64,000 nt of DNA from Ochotona curzoniae. Taxonomy: Eukaryota > Chordata > Mammalia > Lagomorpha > Ochotonidae. Shown here piece by piece: positions 35,001 to 47,000 of the stretch. The first letter of the stretch is position 1; the number at the start of each line of letters is the position of its first letter. The stretch lies in the NCBI RefSeq assembly GCF_017591425.1, contig NW_024467120.1, positions 10,292,001 through 10,356,000 on the forward strand. The letters run 5' to 3'. Position numbers and translations under genes: made by a program. The notes below the pieces were generated by a model. That model searched no databases. It was not told the origin of the DNA and saw only the letters and a list, made by a program, of their open reading frames with translations.

Positions 35001-38000
35001 ATTACCTTTGCTTACCTTAAAAGGAAAAGTTACTCTTTCATTGGGAGTTTTTACGATTGATTAACATCCCAAAAGTACAGTAGGCTTAACTTGAAGATAC
35101 CTAAGCAGCAATTCAAAGCCCCAAAACCCCAGAGCTGGCCACCGGGCAGCGAACAGGCGGACCTCCCAGGGACAAGTCACGTTGAAGGCGAGCATTTTAG
35201 CCGCTAGGCCATGCTGCTGGGTCCCGCATCCCCATCTCTTACACAATCAAAATATGCTGTGGCCCAGTGCAACCCTGCCTACCTCATACTTGGCCCTCAC
35301 GTACACCAGCAGTAACTGCAGCCCAGTTGGAATGACCCCCAACCCTTGTACCAGCAAATGCCAGTGTTTGCAGCTGACTGGGCAGGTCTGTTCCACATCT
35401 CATTCATCTTTTGTACACACCAGTGGATGCTGCAGTGTAGTTCAGCCCAACTGACCCCACTATTCAGCCCACACTTGTGTTGGTAGGTACCACTGCCTGT
35501 CTAGCACGACCTGCCCACAACCCTGGTTCTCAAGCTCTCTAGTGGGAGTTACAGCCCATCAGAGAGGTGCCCATAGTTTCCCTACTGGGCCCAGATCTTG
35601 CACTTTCCAGGTGGTTCTGCAGTCTAGCGTAACAGGATTTGCCCCCCATTCCCAGCACTTGCCAGCTGATGCTGCACAAAGCCCGACCATCATGCACTTA
35701 CATGAATGTCCCTGTGTATCCAGTGAATACAGTTAGTTATCCAAGCGTGGATCTTCCCCTAACCCACCTCACATTCAGATCAGTGGGTGTTGTATCTCTG
35801 CCAGGCCTGCTCTGCCCCAGTCCCAGTTCTCACACTAGCCAGCAGGAGGAGTGACCCATCAGTTGAATTCCTGCAACCCCCCTTACCAGGCTCACCTCCT
35901 CACGTGGGTCTCATGTGCTGGTGGGCACCGTGGCTGAGTTTGGCATTGTCCACCTCACCTTGGCATTTGCTGGTGTTTATTGCTGCCTGGCTTGACCCTG
36001 AATGCCCCCAGTTCCGGCTCATGCTGGCAGGTGCTGAAGATCAGCCCAGACTGGACTGTCCACAGTCCTGGCCGTAATGTGAACTGGCTGGTGTTGTGGC
36101 ACAACCAAGCTACGCCTCATTCTGGTTCCCACGTCTGCCAGTTTATGGTATAAACTGGCCCAGCTGGGTCTGTCCCTAGGCCTACCTGACACACATGTAT
36201 ACCAGCAGGTACTGCAACCTGACCTGGTCTGGGCTGCTCCCAGTATTAGTTGTTGGTGTTCACCTGCAGGGACTATGTGCTGTCAGGGGAGTTCCACAAT
36301 CTTCTCTAATGGGTCACTCCCTAGTGTCAGATCTCACACACTGGTGGGTCCTTGGCTCAGCCTAACTTGGCCCACCTCCTGTCCTGGCAGGTACAGAGGC
36401 CTTGCCTGACTGGCTCACCCCCATTCTGGCTCTTACTGCATGATGCTGCAGCCTAGCCATGTCTGACCAGCCTCCAGACCCAGCTTTAATGTGGCTCAGC
36501 AAAGACCTAGCCCAGGCTGTCCTACATGCAACCTGGCTCTGGTGAGCACTGGTGGGTGCAAGAGTCTAACCCAGTCTCCACCCATACTGAGGTATACTGC
36601 AGCCTTGTCCAGCCAAGTTCACTGCCTGCATTCTAGCTCTGTGTTCACTGTTGGGAACTACATCCCAGCCGGGATGTCCCCTTACCTCCCTGACTAGGCC
36701 TGCTTCCAGCCACAGATCCTATATGGGATCCCATATAGGCTCCAGTTCATATCCTGGATGTTCCACTTCTTTCCAGCTCCCTGCTTGTGGCCCGGGAAAG
36801 CAGTCGAGGACAACCGAAAACCTTGGGACCCTGCACCTGCATGGGATACCCAGAAGAATGTCCTGGCTTCTGGCTTCAAATTGGTTCAGCTCTGACCATT
36901 GCAGCCACTTGCAGAGTAAAAACCAATGGAAGAAAGATCTTTGTCTCTCCTCTCTATAAAATTTGACTTTCCAATAAAAATAAGTTTTTTAAAAATTAAC
37001 TGTTAAAATGATCAGGTCAGTAGTTTGTTTTCTTATTTATTTGAGAGGCAGTGTTAGAGCAGGTTGTCCATCTATTGGTTCACTCCCCAAATGGCTGTGA
37101 TGGCCAGGGCTGGCTGAAGCCAGGAGTTTCTTCTGGGTTCTCCACTGAAGTATAGGGGCCCAAGCATTTGGGCCAGCTTCTACTGCTTTGTCAGATGCAT
37201 TAGCAAGGAGCTGGATGGAAAGTTGAGCAGCTGGGAGACGACCTGGTGTCCATATGGGTGCAACCATCACAGGCTGCTAGCCAAAATATGGGCGCATAGT
37301 TTCTTGTTTATTATCAAAGTGAATGCTGAAATTTGTTGATTAAATTTACCAATTAATGTATAGTTGGTTAAAAACTTTGGGAATTCTTAATCTTTTGTAT
37401 GCTTTGTATCAAATCTGCCATGAATGTATGCTGAAGTAGATCTATGTAATGAGATTTTCTAATCGTCTGATAATGAAATGTTTTCATAAGTGTAGGTTAC
37501 TAATATGTCTGCACAATTGTTCTTACAGCCTTTCAGAATTAGAAACAGACATTAAAATTTTCAAAGAGTCGATGTTGGAGATCTTGGATGAAGAAGAACT
37601 GCTAGAAGAGCTCTGTCTGACAAAATGGAGTGACCCACACGTATTGTAAGTAAAACCATACTCTTCCTTAAGGGGAATCTTGTGTCCTTCCATTGAATGA
37701 TGTTCCTAGGCAATGTAAGCATTTTCCATCCTTGTATTTTGCTTTGTCCCAGCAATCTCATTCAGTAATACAAGGAGATTCCCAGTGTGTTACACTGTTG
37801 CTGGACTGGAATGGATGTGAAGACAAGCACACAGTTAGGTTTGTCTTCAAGGAATGAATACCAGATGGCACACCTCTATTGTGGGAACTTAGCAGATGGA
37901 ACAGAGCAGTGGGGGAGAGATTCTTGTTGGGAAGAAGGTGGGACCAGGCAGGATGAGTAGGGCATGGATCTGTAAGCTTGGTCTGGTTTTAGAATGTCAG

Positions 38001-41000
38001 TCTTGTATTTTTGTCTTTAATGAATTTAAAAATCATTTACTCATTTTGCTTGTGCATACTGAAGTTAATGCTCACTTTTTAAAATACATTATTTTTAACT
38101 GACGTGGTAATTGTACCTATTTAAGGGATTATATTATAACTTGTTTTTTAAGATTTATTTTGTTTTTATTGGAAAGGCGGATATACAGAGAGGAGGAGAG
38201 ACAGAGAGGAAGATCTTCCGTCCGATGATTCACTCCCCAAGTGAGCGCAACAGTCGATGCTATGCCGATCCGAAGCCAGGAGCCTCCTCCGGGTCTCCCA
38301 CTTGGGTGCAGTTTCCCAAAGCTTTGGGACATCCTTGACTGCTTTCCCAGGCCACAGGCAGGGAGCTGGATGGGAAGCGGGGCTGCCGGGATTAGAACCT
38401 GCGCCCATATGGGATCCCGGCACGTGCAAGGCGAGGACCTTGACCACTGCACCACCGCACCAGGCCCACATTATAACTTTTCAATACACCTTTTTGATAC
38501 GGAATAGTCAGGTCAGGGTAGAGTAACTGACAGGATACTACTATCTGTATGTTGTATATTAAAATGTTTCTCATCCCCGTATAATGCATGTGTATTTTCT
38601 TGGGGTAAAGGACAGTATTTCAGCACGTGTGCAAGTTAGACACATCACTGTCCTTCCTTTTAGGTTTGGAGCCTCCCAGCCCCTCCCCTTAGTTCTTCAT
38701 GGACCATGTGTCATGTTACTGTGAACAGAAGTCACCCTCGGTACTGGGGAACACTCTACCCGCCATTTCTGTCTGTATTTTGGTACCTGTCACCCGGCTC
38801 TCCTAAACCTCCTTTCTCCTCAATCTCTCTTAATCATTGTGCTTAGTTTAGAATAACTTTTCCTGAGAGAACATGCTTTGTTTTTTGGGTAAAAACTCTT
38901 GTAACTGATGAAAGCTGATAAGCTGATACTTCATTCTGTTTTTCATTTGCAGTTTCCTAATGGCTGTTCTCTAGTTGTTGGCCATTTACATTTCTTCTTC
39001 TTTTTTTTTTGAGAAATGTGTATTCAGATCCTTTGCCTATTTATTATAATTTATTATTTGTTAGGATTTTCAAAGTTCTTTTTATGTTCTCAATACTAAT
39101 CCTGAATATGGTTTAAAATCTTTTTATCCCATTATGTCTGTTGTCTCTTTTTTTTTTTCCTTTGCTCTGGAGAAGCTTCTTAGTTTATCTTCTTAGTTAA
39201 CCTCTTTGTTTATCTTCTTGGTTAACTGTTTTTACTTCCTTACCTGTGTTTTTGGAGTAGTATCCAAAAGAAAACCCAGCCTATATGCAATCTCCTGAAG
39301 TGTTCACCCTGGTTCTTTCCTAGTATTTTCAGAGTTTCAGATGTTAACTTTAGACGTTTGATGCATTTGGAGCCAGCTTTTATGTAGGGTGAAATGTTGG
39401 GTTTGAGTGTCAATCCTTTGCCTTCTTGTCTGGTCTTTAGTCTATGCCTTGGATGCCTTTGTTCAGAATCACTTGGCTGTAAACGCATGAATTAATTTCT
39501 GGATCAGTATTCAGTCCTACTGCTCCATTTCTGTGCCACTGTGGTGGTATTTTAGTTACAGTAGCTTTGTATTGTATCTTGGAATCCCACATTGTGATTC
39601 CTCCAGCTTTGTTCTTTTGTTCATAAGTCCTTTCGTTATGTATGGTCACCTGAGCTTCTATAGGACTTTTAGCAGTGTTTTCTAGTTCTGTGAAAATGAC
39701 ATTAGTATTTTTATGTGAACTATATTGCTCCTGTGCATCTGTGGGGAGTGGTGCGCTGGGAGCTAACCCCACGCGTATGAGGGGCCGTGGCAAGATGGCG
39801 GCTGGCCTAGGGCCAGGAGGCAGAGTTGGTCTCGCCAACAGGTAAACAGGAAGTCACAGGGATAGGCTAATGCCCTCGTGGCAATTATGTCATTGCTACT
39901 GGCCTATCACGTAGCACCAATTGGACCCACGGGGAGAAGTGATTGGTGGAGAGCTGTACATAAGCAGCCCGCTTTCAGCAATAAACCTCTTTTCATTCGC
40001 CCTCCCGCTTGTTCGCTCGTTTGTTCCTCTGTGTGTTCCAGTTGCGGTGGCGGTTCTTGTTTTTCCAGGCCCTCAAGATTCCTCGTCATTTTAGTGTCGC
40101 TGCAGGACGGCGGCAGCATCAACTTGGTCATATGGACATGTTAATATTAAGTCCTTTGATCCATGAATAGAGATTTTTCCATTTGCTCATGCCTTCTTAA
40201 AATTTTTATAAGCATTTTTCTGTGTAGCCTGTAGGATAGTTGATTAGCTCTGTAGGAAGAGTATTAAGAGAGGACATTGGGAAGCCTTCCCCGTGTGGAG
40301 CCACTGCCAGCTGCAATCCTTTGGGAATGAATAGGCCAGGAACTCCCTAATCCTCAGGGTTATGTGACACGTCAAAGAGAAAGGCGTCCTCCTGCCCAGA
40401 TTCTTCCCTCCTGTCTTAATTTTTTCCTCCTAAATTTTACAATGGTGTGTTTTCATTTCACTTCACAGTCATAGGCTTAAACTCCATTAGGTAAAGATAT
40501 CAACCCCTAACCAGTAGAAAAAAAAAATTCCTCGGTGAATAGAATAACAATCAACTACCAGGATGTCAGTCTGACTCAGATAGATTACGTTTTTGGACTG
40601 TGTATTATCACAGATCAGGGAAAACTGGATTATTTGCCTAGGCATAATGGTCTCTCCAGCTGCATCCCTGTAGTTGCAAAGATAAGATTGCATTCTTTTT
40701 TGTGGCCGAGTGGGTATTCCATAGTGTATATATATACTACATTATTCAGGCACCAGTTGATGAGCATCTGGGATGAAAGCATAACGGTATAGATAACTTT
40801 CATATGCTGATTTGCTTTCATCTGGATAAACTCCCAGGAGTGGGATGGCTGGGTCACATGGTAGGTGTATTTTCAGTTATCTGAGACGTCTCCGTATGTG
40901 TTCCGTAATATTGCACTGGTTTACATTCCCACTGATAGTGGATTAAAGGTACCTTTGCCCCCTCATCCTTGCAACATTTACTGTTTGCTATATGATAGCC

Positions 41001-44000
41001 ATTCGCACTAGGGTGAGGTGAACCCTACTGTGGTTTTTCTTTGCATTTCCTGATTTCAAAATTCAGGTGATACTTCCCTCATAAAAGGGGCTTGGGGGGT
41101 TCTTTCCATTTCAGCTGTTTTGAATAACTTGAGAATTGGAATTAGTTCTAAGAAAGTTCAGTGGAATTCGGAAGTGAAGCCATCTCCTGGGCTGTTCTTT
41201 TGTTAGGAAGGTCTTACTTGCTGATTCAGTCTCTAATTATTGACCTTCTTAGGTTTTCAGTGACCTCATGACTTAGTTTCAGTAGATTGTATCTGTCCAG
41301 AAATCTGTCCATTTCTTCTAGATTTTCCAACTTGTGGGAGTATAGCTGTTTGTAGTAATTCCTGATATTCTTTTGTGACTGTTACATTTGTCATATTTCC
41401 TTTTCCGCTCTGATTTTTTTTTATTGATATTCCCCCCACACACACCTTTTTATTTTGGTTAGGTGGGTCAGTAGTGTATCAATTTTGTTTATTTTTTTAA
41501 AAAGTTCTTCACTTATTAATATGTATATATATGTGTATATATAGTTTCAAATTTTATTTCTTCCTACTAGTTTTGTGTTTTGGTTTGTTGTTCCTGAGTT
41601 CTGGAGAGGCACTTGTTGTGTATTTGATGCCTTTCTCGTTTCTTATTTCTAGGTACTAATTGCTGTGAACCCCCTCCGAGCACTGCTCTCGCTGTGTCCT
41701 CTAAGTTGTGACATATTGGGCTGTCATCTTCATTCATTTCCAGGAATGTCTTGATCTGCCTTTATTTTTCTGTTTTTTTTTTTTCACTAGCCTGTTGGTC
41801 TCCATATGTTTGTGTATTTTCTGGTTTGGGTGGGTTTTTTTTTTTTTTTTTTTGAGTTGTTGATTTCCTGCTGGTCAGAAAAGATGCTGGTATGATATGG
41901 ATTCTTTTGAATTTGCTGAGCTTGTTTTGGGGCCTAGTCACGTGGTCTAGCCTAACAAAGTTCTGTGGAATGTGTATCCTGAGGGCTGGCACAGTGGCTT
42001 AGTGTGTTAAGTCTCTCCGTGTGGCACTGGCATCCCATAGGGGTGCTAGTTTGTGTCTTGGCAGCTACTCTTCCAATGCAGCTCCTTATTTAAGACCTTG
42101 GAAGGCAGCAGAGGATGATGTAGGTCCTTGGGTCCCAGCCCCCATATAGACCTGGAAGAACTGGCTCCTGACTTCACCTCACCTTAGCTCTGGCTGTTGT
42201 GGCCATTTGGGACGTGAATCAGCAGATGAGAGATCTCCCTGTCTATCTGTCCTCTCTGTAAAAATTTTCAAATAAAAATAAATGAATTGTTTAGAAAAAT
42301 GTATATTCTGCATCTGTGGGTTGAAATGTTCTGTAGATATGTTAGGTCCATTTGATCCATGGTGTTGATAAGCTCTGCTGTTTGAGTTTCTGTCTAGTTG
42401 ATCTATCCACTGATGAAAGTGGGGTACTGAAGTCCCCCATTATTGTTGTGTTGGAATCTGTGTATCCTGTTACATCCATACAGGTGCCCTGGCCTTGGAC
42501 ACGTAAACATTTTCTATAGTCATGTCTACTTGTTCAGTTGATCCCTTTGGTTTCACTTAATGCCCTTCTTGATTTCCTTTAATATTTTTGTTTTAAAGTC
42601 TATTTTATTTAACATTAGGATGGCTAAACCTGCTCATTTTTCCTTTCTATTGATGTGGAATATCGTTTTCCATCCTTTAACTCTCAGTCTGTGTGTATTT
42701 TTGTTGGCAAGGGGTGTTTCTTGTCGGCAGCAAATAGATAGGCCTTGTTTTTAATCCAGTCCTCCAGTCTATATTTTTTTATTGGAGATTTTAAGCCATT
42801 TGTGTTTTTATTGACAGGTGGCAACTTGGTTCTATCTTTTTAACATAAAGCTCTTATCGTTTGCTTTAGATGAACTTTGTAGCTTTACTAGGAAATCCTC
42901 TGCCTTCTTTGGTTATCATTCTCTCTGTGTGTAGCACATCCTTAAGCAGCATTTTAGGAGTCGGTGGGTGAGTGGTGGAAAATTCTTTCAGTTTGTTTTG
43001 AAAGGTCTTCACCTCAGGTAAATGAAAGCTTTGCTGACTAGTGTGTTATGAATTGGCAGTTTCTTTCTGTTGGGACCTGGCATTTCTCTCTCTTTCCTGG
43101 CCTGTAGGGTTTCTGATGAGAAATAAGCTCTAAGTCTGATTGGAGATTCTCTGAAGATAATCTGTCTTTTCACCCATGCGCATTTTAGAATTTTTTTCTT
43201 TGTGTTCAGTGTTGTTGTGTTCAGGCGAGTGTTACAGAGAACTCAGTAGTAGACATACTTCCAGAAGGCATAGACAGCATCGCTGTGTGGCAGCCTGTAA
43301 CTGAAGTTCTCTGGCAGAAAGACGGGACAGGTGCTGATGACAGAGTAGCAGGTGATGTTCTCTGATATGGGAACGCGCAGGACTACGCCAACCCCCGTGT
43401 TCATACATGAGCCAAGACGGAGGAGTGAGGTCCCCGCAGGTCAGGGCGGAGGCAGAATATATGCCTCGCTCCTCCAGAGGAGCTAATCCACCAGTATCCA
43501 GACCGGAGGGCGTAATCGTGCTGGAGACACTGATCAGCGGGCAAAGCCTGCCACACTGGGACTGAGAACACCCTGAAACAGCTGTGACCTCAGTGTGCAC
43601 CTGGGCTTACATGAGCACGTGCCTGGATATCCATGGGTGTCTGCTAAACCCTGATGGCAAACACATTTCACTGGTTCCAGCAAGAAGATACATCCGTATT
43701 TTACACTAATTTATCATCTCATTGATTCCATCAAGAAATGGGTCCATATTCCCCACTGACTTAGAGCCCAGACCAGAGGCTGGGCAAGGAGCCGCACACA
43801 TTGGGTACTGACCAACCTGCCCGCAGACCTGAGAAGTAAGCAGGCAAGGTGGAGAACTGCACAGGTGGCTGGTGTCAGGCGGGGCTGACTCGTGGTGCTG
43901 AGTAAAGAATCAGTATCCTGTGACTGTGGGAGTCTTGTGCACAAAAACTAAGAATTCTGTGCACGATTGGGTGTAGTGTGTAAAGTAGCTGCATCTCGGG

Positions 44001-47000
44001 ACACAAAAAGAACCACACACAGAGATCTCTCACGCGGTGTGTGTTCTTGCGTGGGCAAGGGTCATAGCTACCGTTACTTCCCAAGTGGCCACAACAGCCA
44101 GGGCTCAGCCAGGCCCAAGCCGGGAGCCCAGAACTCCATCCACGTCCCTGTGGGTAACAGGAGCCCAAGCACTTAGGCCATCTTGGGCTGCTTTTCCCAG
44201 GCAGCTTGGATCAGAAATGGAGCCGCTGAGAACCAGCGCCATGCAGACTGCTGGCGTTGCAGAGGGCATCTTCACTGATATGTCACAACACAGCACTGGC
44301 ACCAGCAATTTGTGATTTGTTTTTGATAGTTTGTTTACATTATTCCTTGGGGCGATTTTTTTTTTCTGGGAGGGGGCGTTGGTAGGGGAGAAGAACAGAG
44401 GGGTGGGAAGAGTGCCGGATTGCTTGGAACTCCTTTAGGCTTCCTGGGCCTCCGTGTCTGCATCTTTCTACAGATTTCCAAAGTTTTCAGCAGTTCCACT
44501 GAATAGATTTTCTTTGGCCTTTTCTTTTGCTTAAGAAACACCCATGAAGCTATTTTCTTCTTAAATTACACAACAACCAAAGAAAAGGACTTGGAGTTGC
44601 AAAGCTTTTTCCTGCCCAAACCTGTTGAGACTCTCAGCTGTATCTTTTTAATTCTACTTTCTGAGTTCCTGCTTGCCATGATTTCTGATTGACTTTCTTA
44701 TGTCTCTGCTAAATCTCTGGTGTCATATTTTCTCCCTTATGCCACCAGATTGTTAGTATTCTCCTATGTCCCTTCAGCTTCCTTGACATCATCATTTCTG
44801 CTTCTTCATGGGCAACCTGTAACTGCCTTTTCTCCGTGGCGTGTCGCTGTGAGTCACTGTGTTCCCCTGGAGGCGTCCTGTTGCTCTCTCTCTTGTTGGT
44901 TTAGGTGCATCTGTCATATCCCTTCCATCAGGCCAGCCTGTTTGTAGCAGAGGGTTTTTCTTGGGTGTTGATTGGTGTGCTGTGTTGGCTTTGGTTCCAC
45001 GAGGTGCTTTACTAACCCTGTTACTTCTTCAGCTGAAGTCAGTATCGGTAGTGTGTGCTGGTGTGTCTCAGTGGCCTGGGTTGCAGGGGTTGTGGGATTG
45101 CACTGCCAGTTGAGGCACAGCTTCTTAAGCCAGGCCAGTTCACTGGCAGCTCCGTGGGGTGTGTTCAGTTGTAAGTGTGGTGCTTCTGTTGATTTCTGCG
45201 TCATGGAAGTGTGGAACCACCCCCTGTGTACCTAGCTGAGGGTAGCACCTCGATTGGAGGGATGGCTGCCAGTGTCTAAATGCCTCAGGTGTCTGGCACA
45301 CGTGAGACTGCCGGGACCTCCTGCTCTTTCATAACCTAGTGAAGTCCCTTTGGCATCAGGGTCTATCTGAAGGGAATGGCAGGTGCTGTACGCATAGTAC
45401 TTCTCTGTGCTCTGTAGCATCTTATCCTGTGCTCAAGTTCCCAGAGGGTAGGGTCATCCTGGGTGATGTGCTGAGTGTGAAGGAGGGGGACTGTAGGCTG
45501 CCTGGCTGACATAGCTCTGCAGGCTCAGCCCATGGGTACTGACGTGGGCACAGGGGCTGGGGTGCTCAGTCCATGGGTACTGTCATGGGCATGGGGACTA
45601 AGGTTCTCAGTCCTTGGGTACTGACATGGGCACGGGAATTGTGGTGCTCAGTCCTTAGGTACTGACATGGGCACGGAAGCTGTGGTGCTCAGTCCATGGG
45701 TACTGATGTGGGCACAGGGGCTCTGGTGGTCAGTCCTTGGGTGCTAACGTGGGCACAAGGGCCGTGGTGTTCAGTCCATGTGTACTGATGTGGGCACGGG
45801 AGCTGTGGTGCTCAGTCCATGGGTACTGATATGGGCACAGGGTGCTGTGGTGCTCTGTGGGCCTCCCCAACTTTGCGTTTTACTTTGGCAAGCCTGCCAT
45901 GCCAAGACTGAATTCCCTCCTCTCCCTAAGCAGGATATTTCTACGTTGTACTCTGCTCCCAGAGTTGTTGAAAGGGTGATTCATTCATCTGCTCGCCACC
46001 CTTTTCAATCCCAGGCATTGTGGCCTTGTTCCCCCAGCTCTTGTGAAGATGGTGTAGTAAATGAGTTGTTCTAATTAATGTTTTGAGTATGTTACTCAGC
46101 TGCTTTTTTTTTTAAGATTTATTTATTATTATTGGAAGGCCAGATATACAGAGAGAAGGAGAAACAAAATTTTTGATCCTAATTTGCTCTCCAAGTGGCC
46201 ACAACATCTAAAGCTAAGCCAGAAGCCTAGAGCTTCTTCCGGGTCTCCCACACAGGTGCAGGGTCCCAAGGCTTTGGGCCATCCTCGACTGCTTTCCCAG
46301 GCCATAAGCAGGGAGCTGAAAGGGAAGTATAGCAGGCGGGATATGAACCAGCAGCCATAGGGGATCCCGGTGTGTTCAAGTTGAGAACTTTAATCACTAG
46401 TCTGTTGCGCCTGATCCATCAACTGCTATCTTCACTGTTTCACTTTTGATGTTTTACTTTTGAAATATCCAAATGTTTCATTGTTGTTCTTTGCAGAGCA
46501 GTATCAGAAATTAGGTCATTTTCTATGTGGAATTTCCATGATCAATATAGATTCTTCATAACATTTTGAAAAGTTGGCTAGACAGAATGAAGGTACAGTG
46601 TAAGAGATTTGAGGGGCTGGTGCTGTGTCGCAATGGGTAAGCTGCACCCCATGTGGGTGTTCAAGTGCCAACTAGTCCACTTGTGATCCAGCTCCCTGCT
46701 AATACACCCAGGAGAGCAGCGGAAGATGGCCCAGGTTCCTGCGTCCCAGCTCAGCCCAGGTGCTTGTGGTCATCCAGGGAGTGAAGCAGTGAGTGGAATA
46801 CCTTTGCGTTTCCTTCTCTCTGAAACCCTGCCATTCAAATAACATAATCCATCTCTTTTAAAAAATTATTTTGAACACTACAATTCTTAATTCCTGGCTT
46901 CAGCTGCTCTATATTGCCTTTTAATCAAATTACCTTGTACAGAATTCCCTGTAACCTTACCGTCTTTGAAGGGGAAATAGAGCAAACAGCAATTGTGTGT

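Larger units (their letters stand above)
38640..43215 (-). mobile_element. old LINE-1, antisense in MRS2 intron 7, split by a solo LTR and a SINE
   Basis: Read on the minus strand, the segment runs from ORF2 5' parts (about 43200-42300) to the 3' part of ORF2 (about 41060-40670, 39720-38930). On the + strand the familiar antisense L1 landmarks are gggatggctgggtcacatgg (40846-40865), tgttggccatttac (38976) and cctccagctttgttcttttg (39601-39620). These landmarks are not in simple order, so rearrangement or two overlapping L1s is likely. Many stops are present and no open ORF2 remains. Insertions are a 376-bp solo LTR (39740-40115) and a SINE (about 41984-42294). Confidence 0.75.

Noticed and set aside
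38640..43215. Potentially active L1
   Set aside because: Reading frames are full of stops, landmarks are out of order, and the copy carries a solo LTR and a SINE.
45524..45852. Regular direct repeats resembling a CRISPR array
   Set aside because: Units are contiguous with no unique spacers and lie in a mammalian intron; it is a minisatellite.
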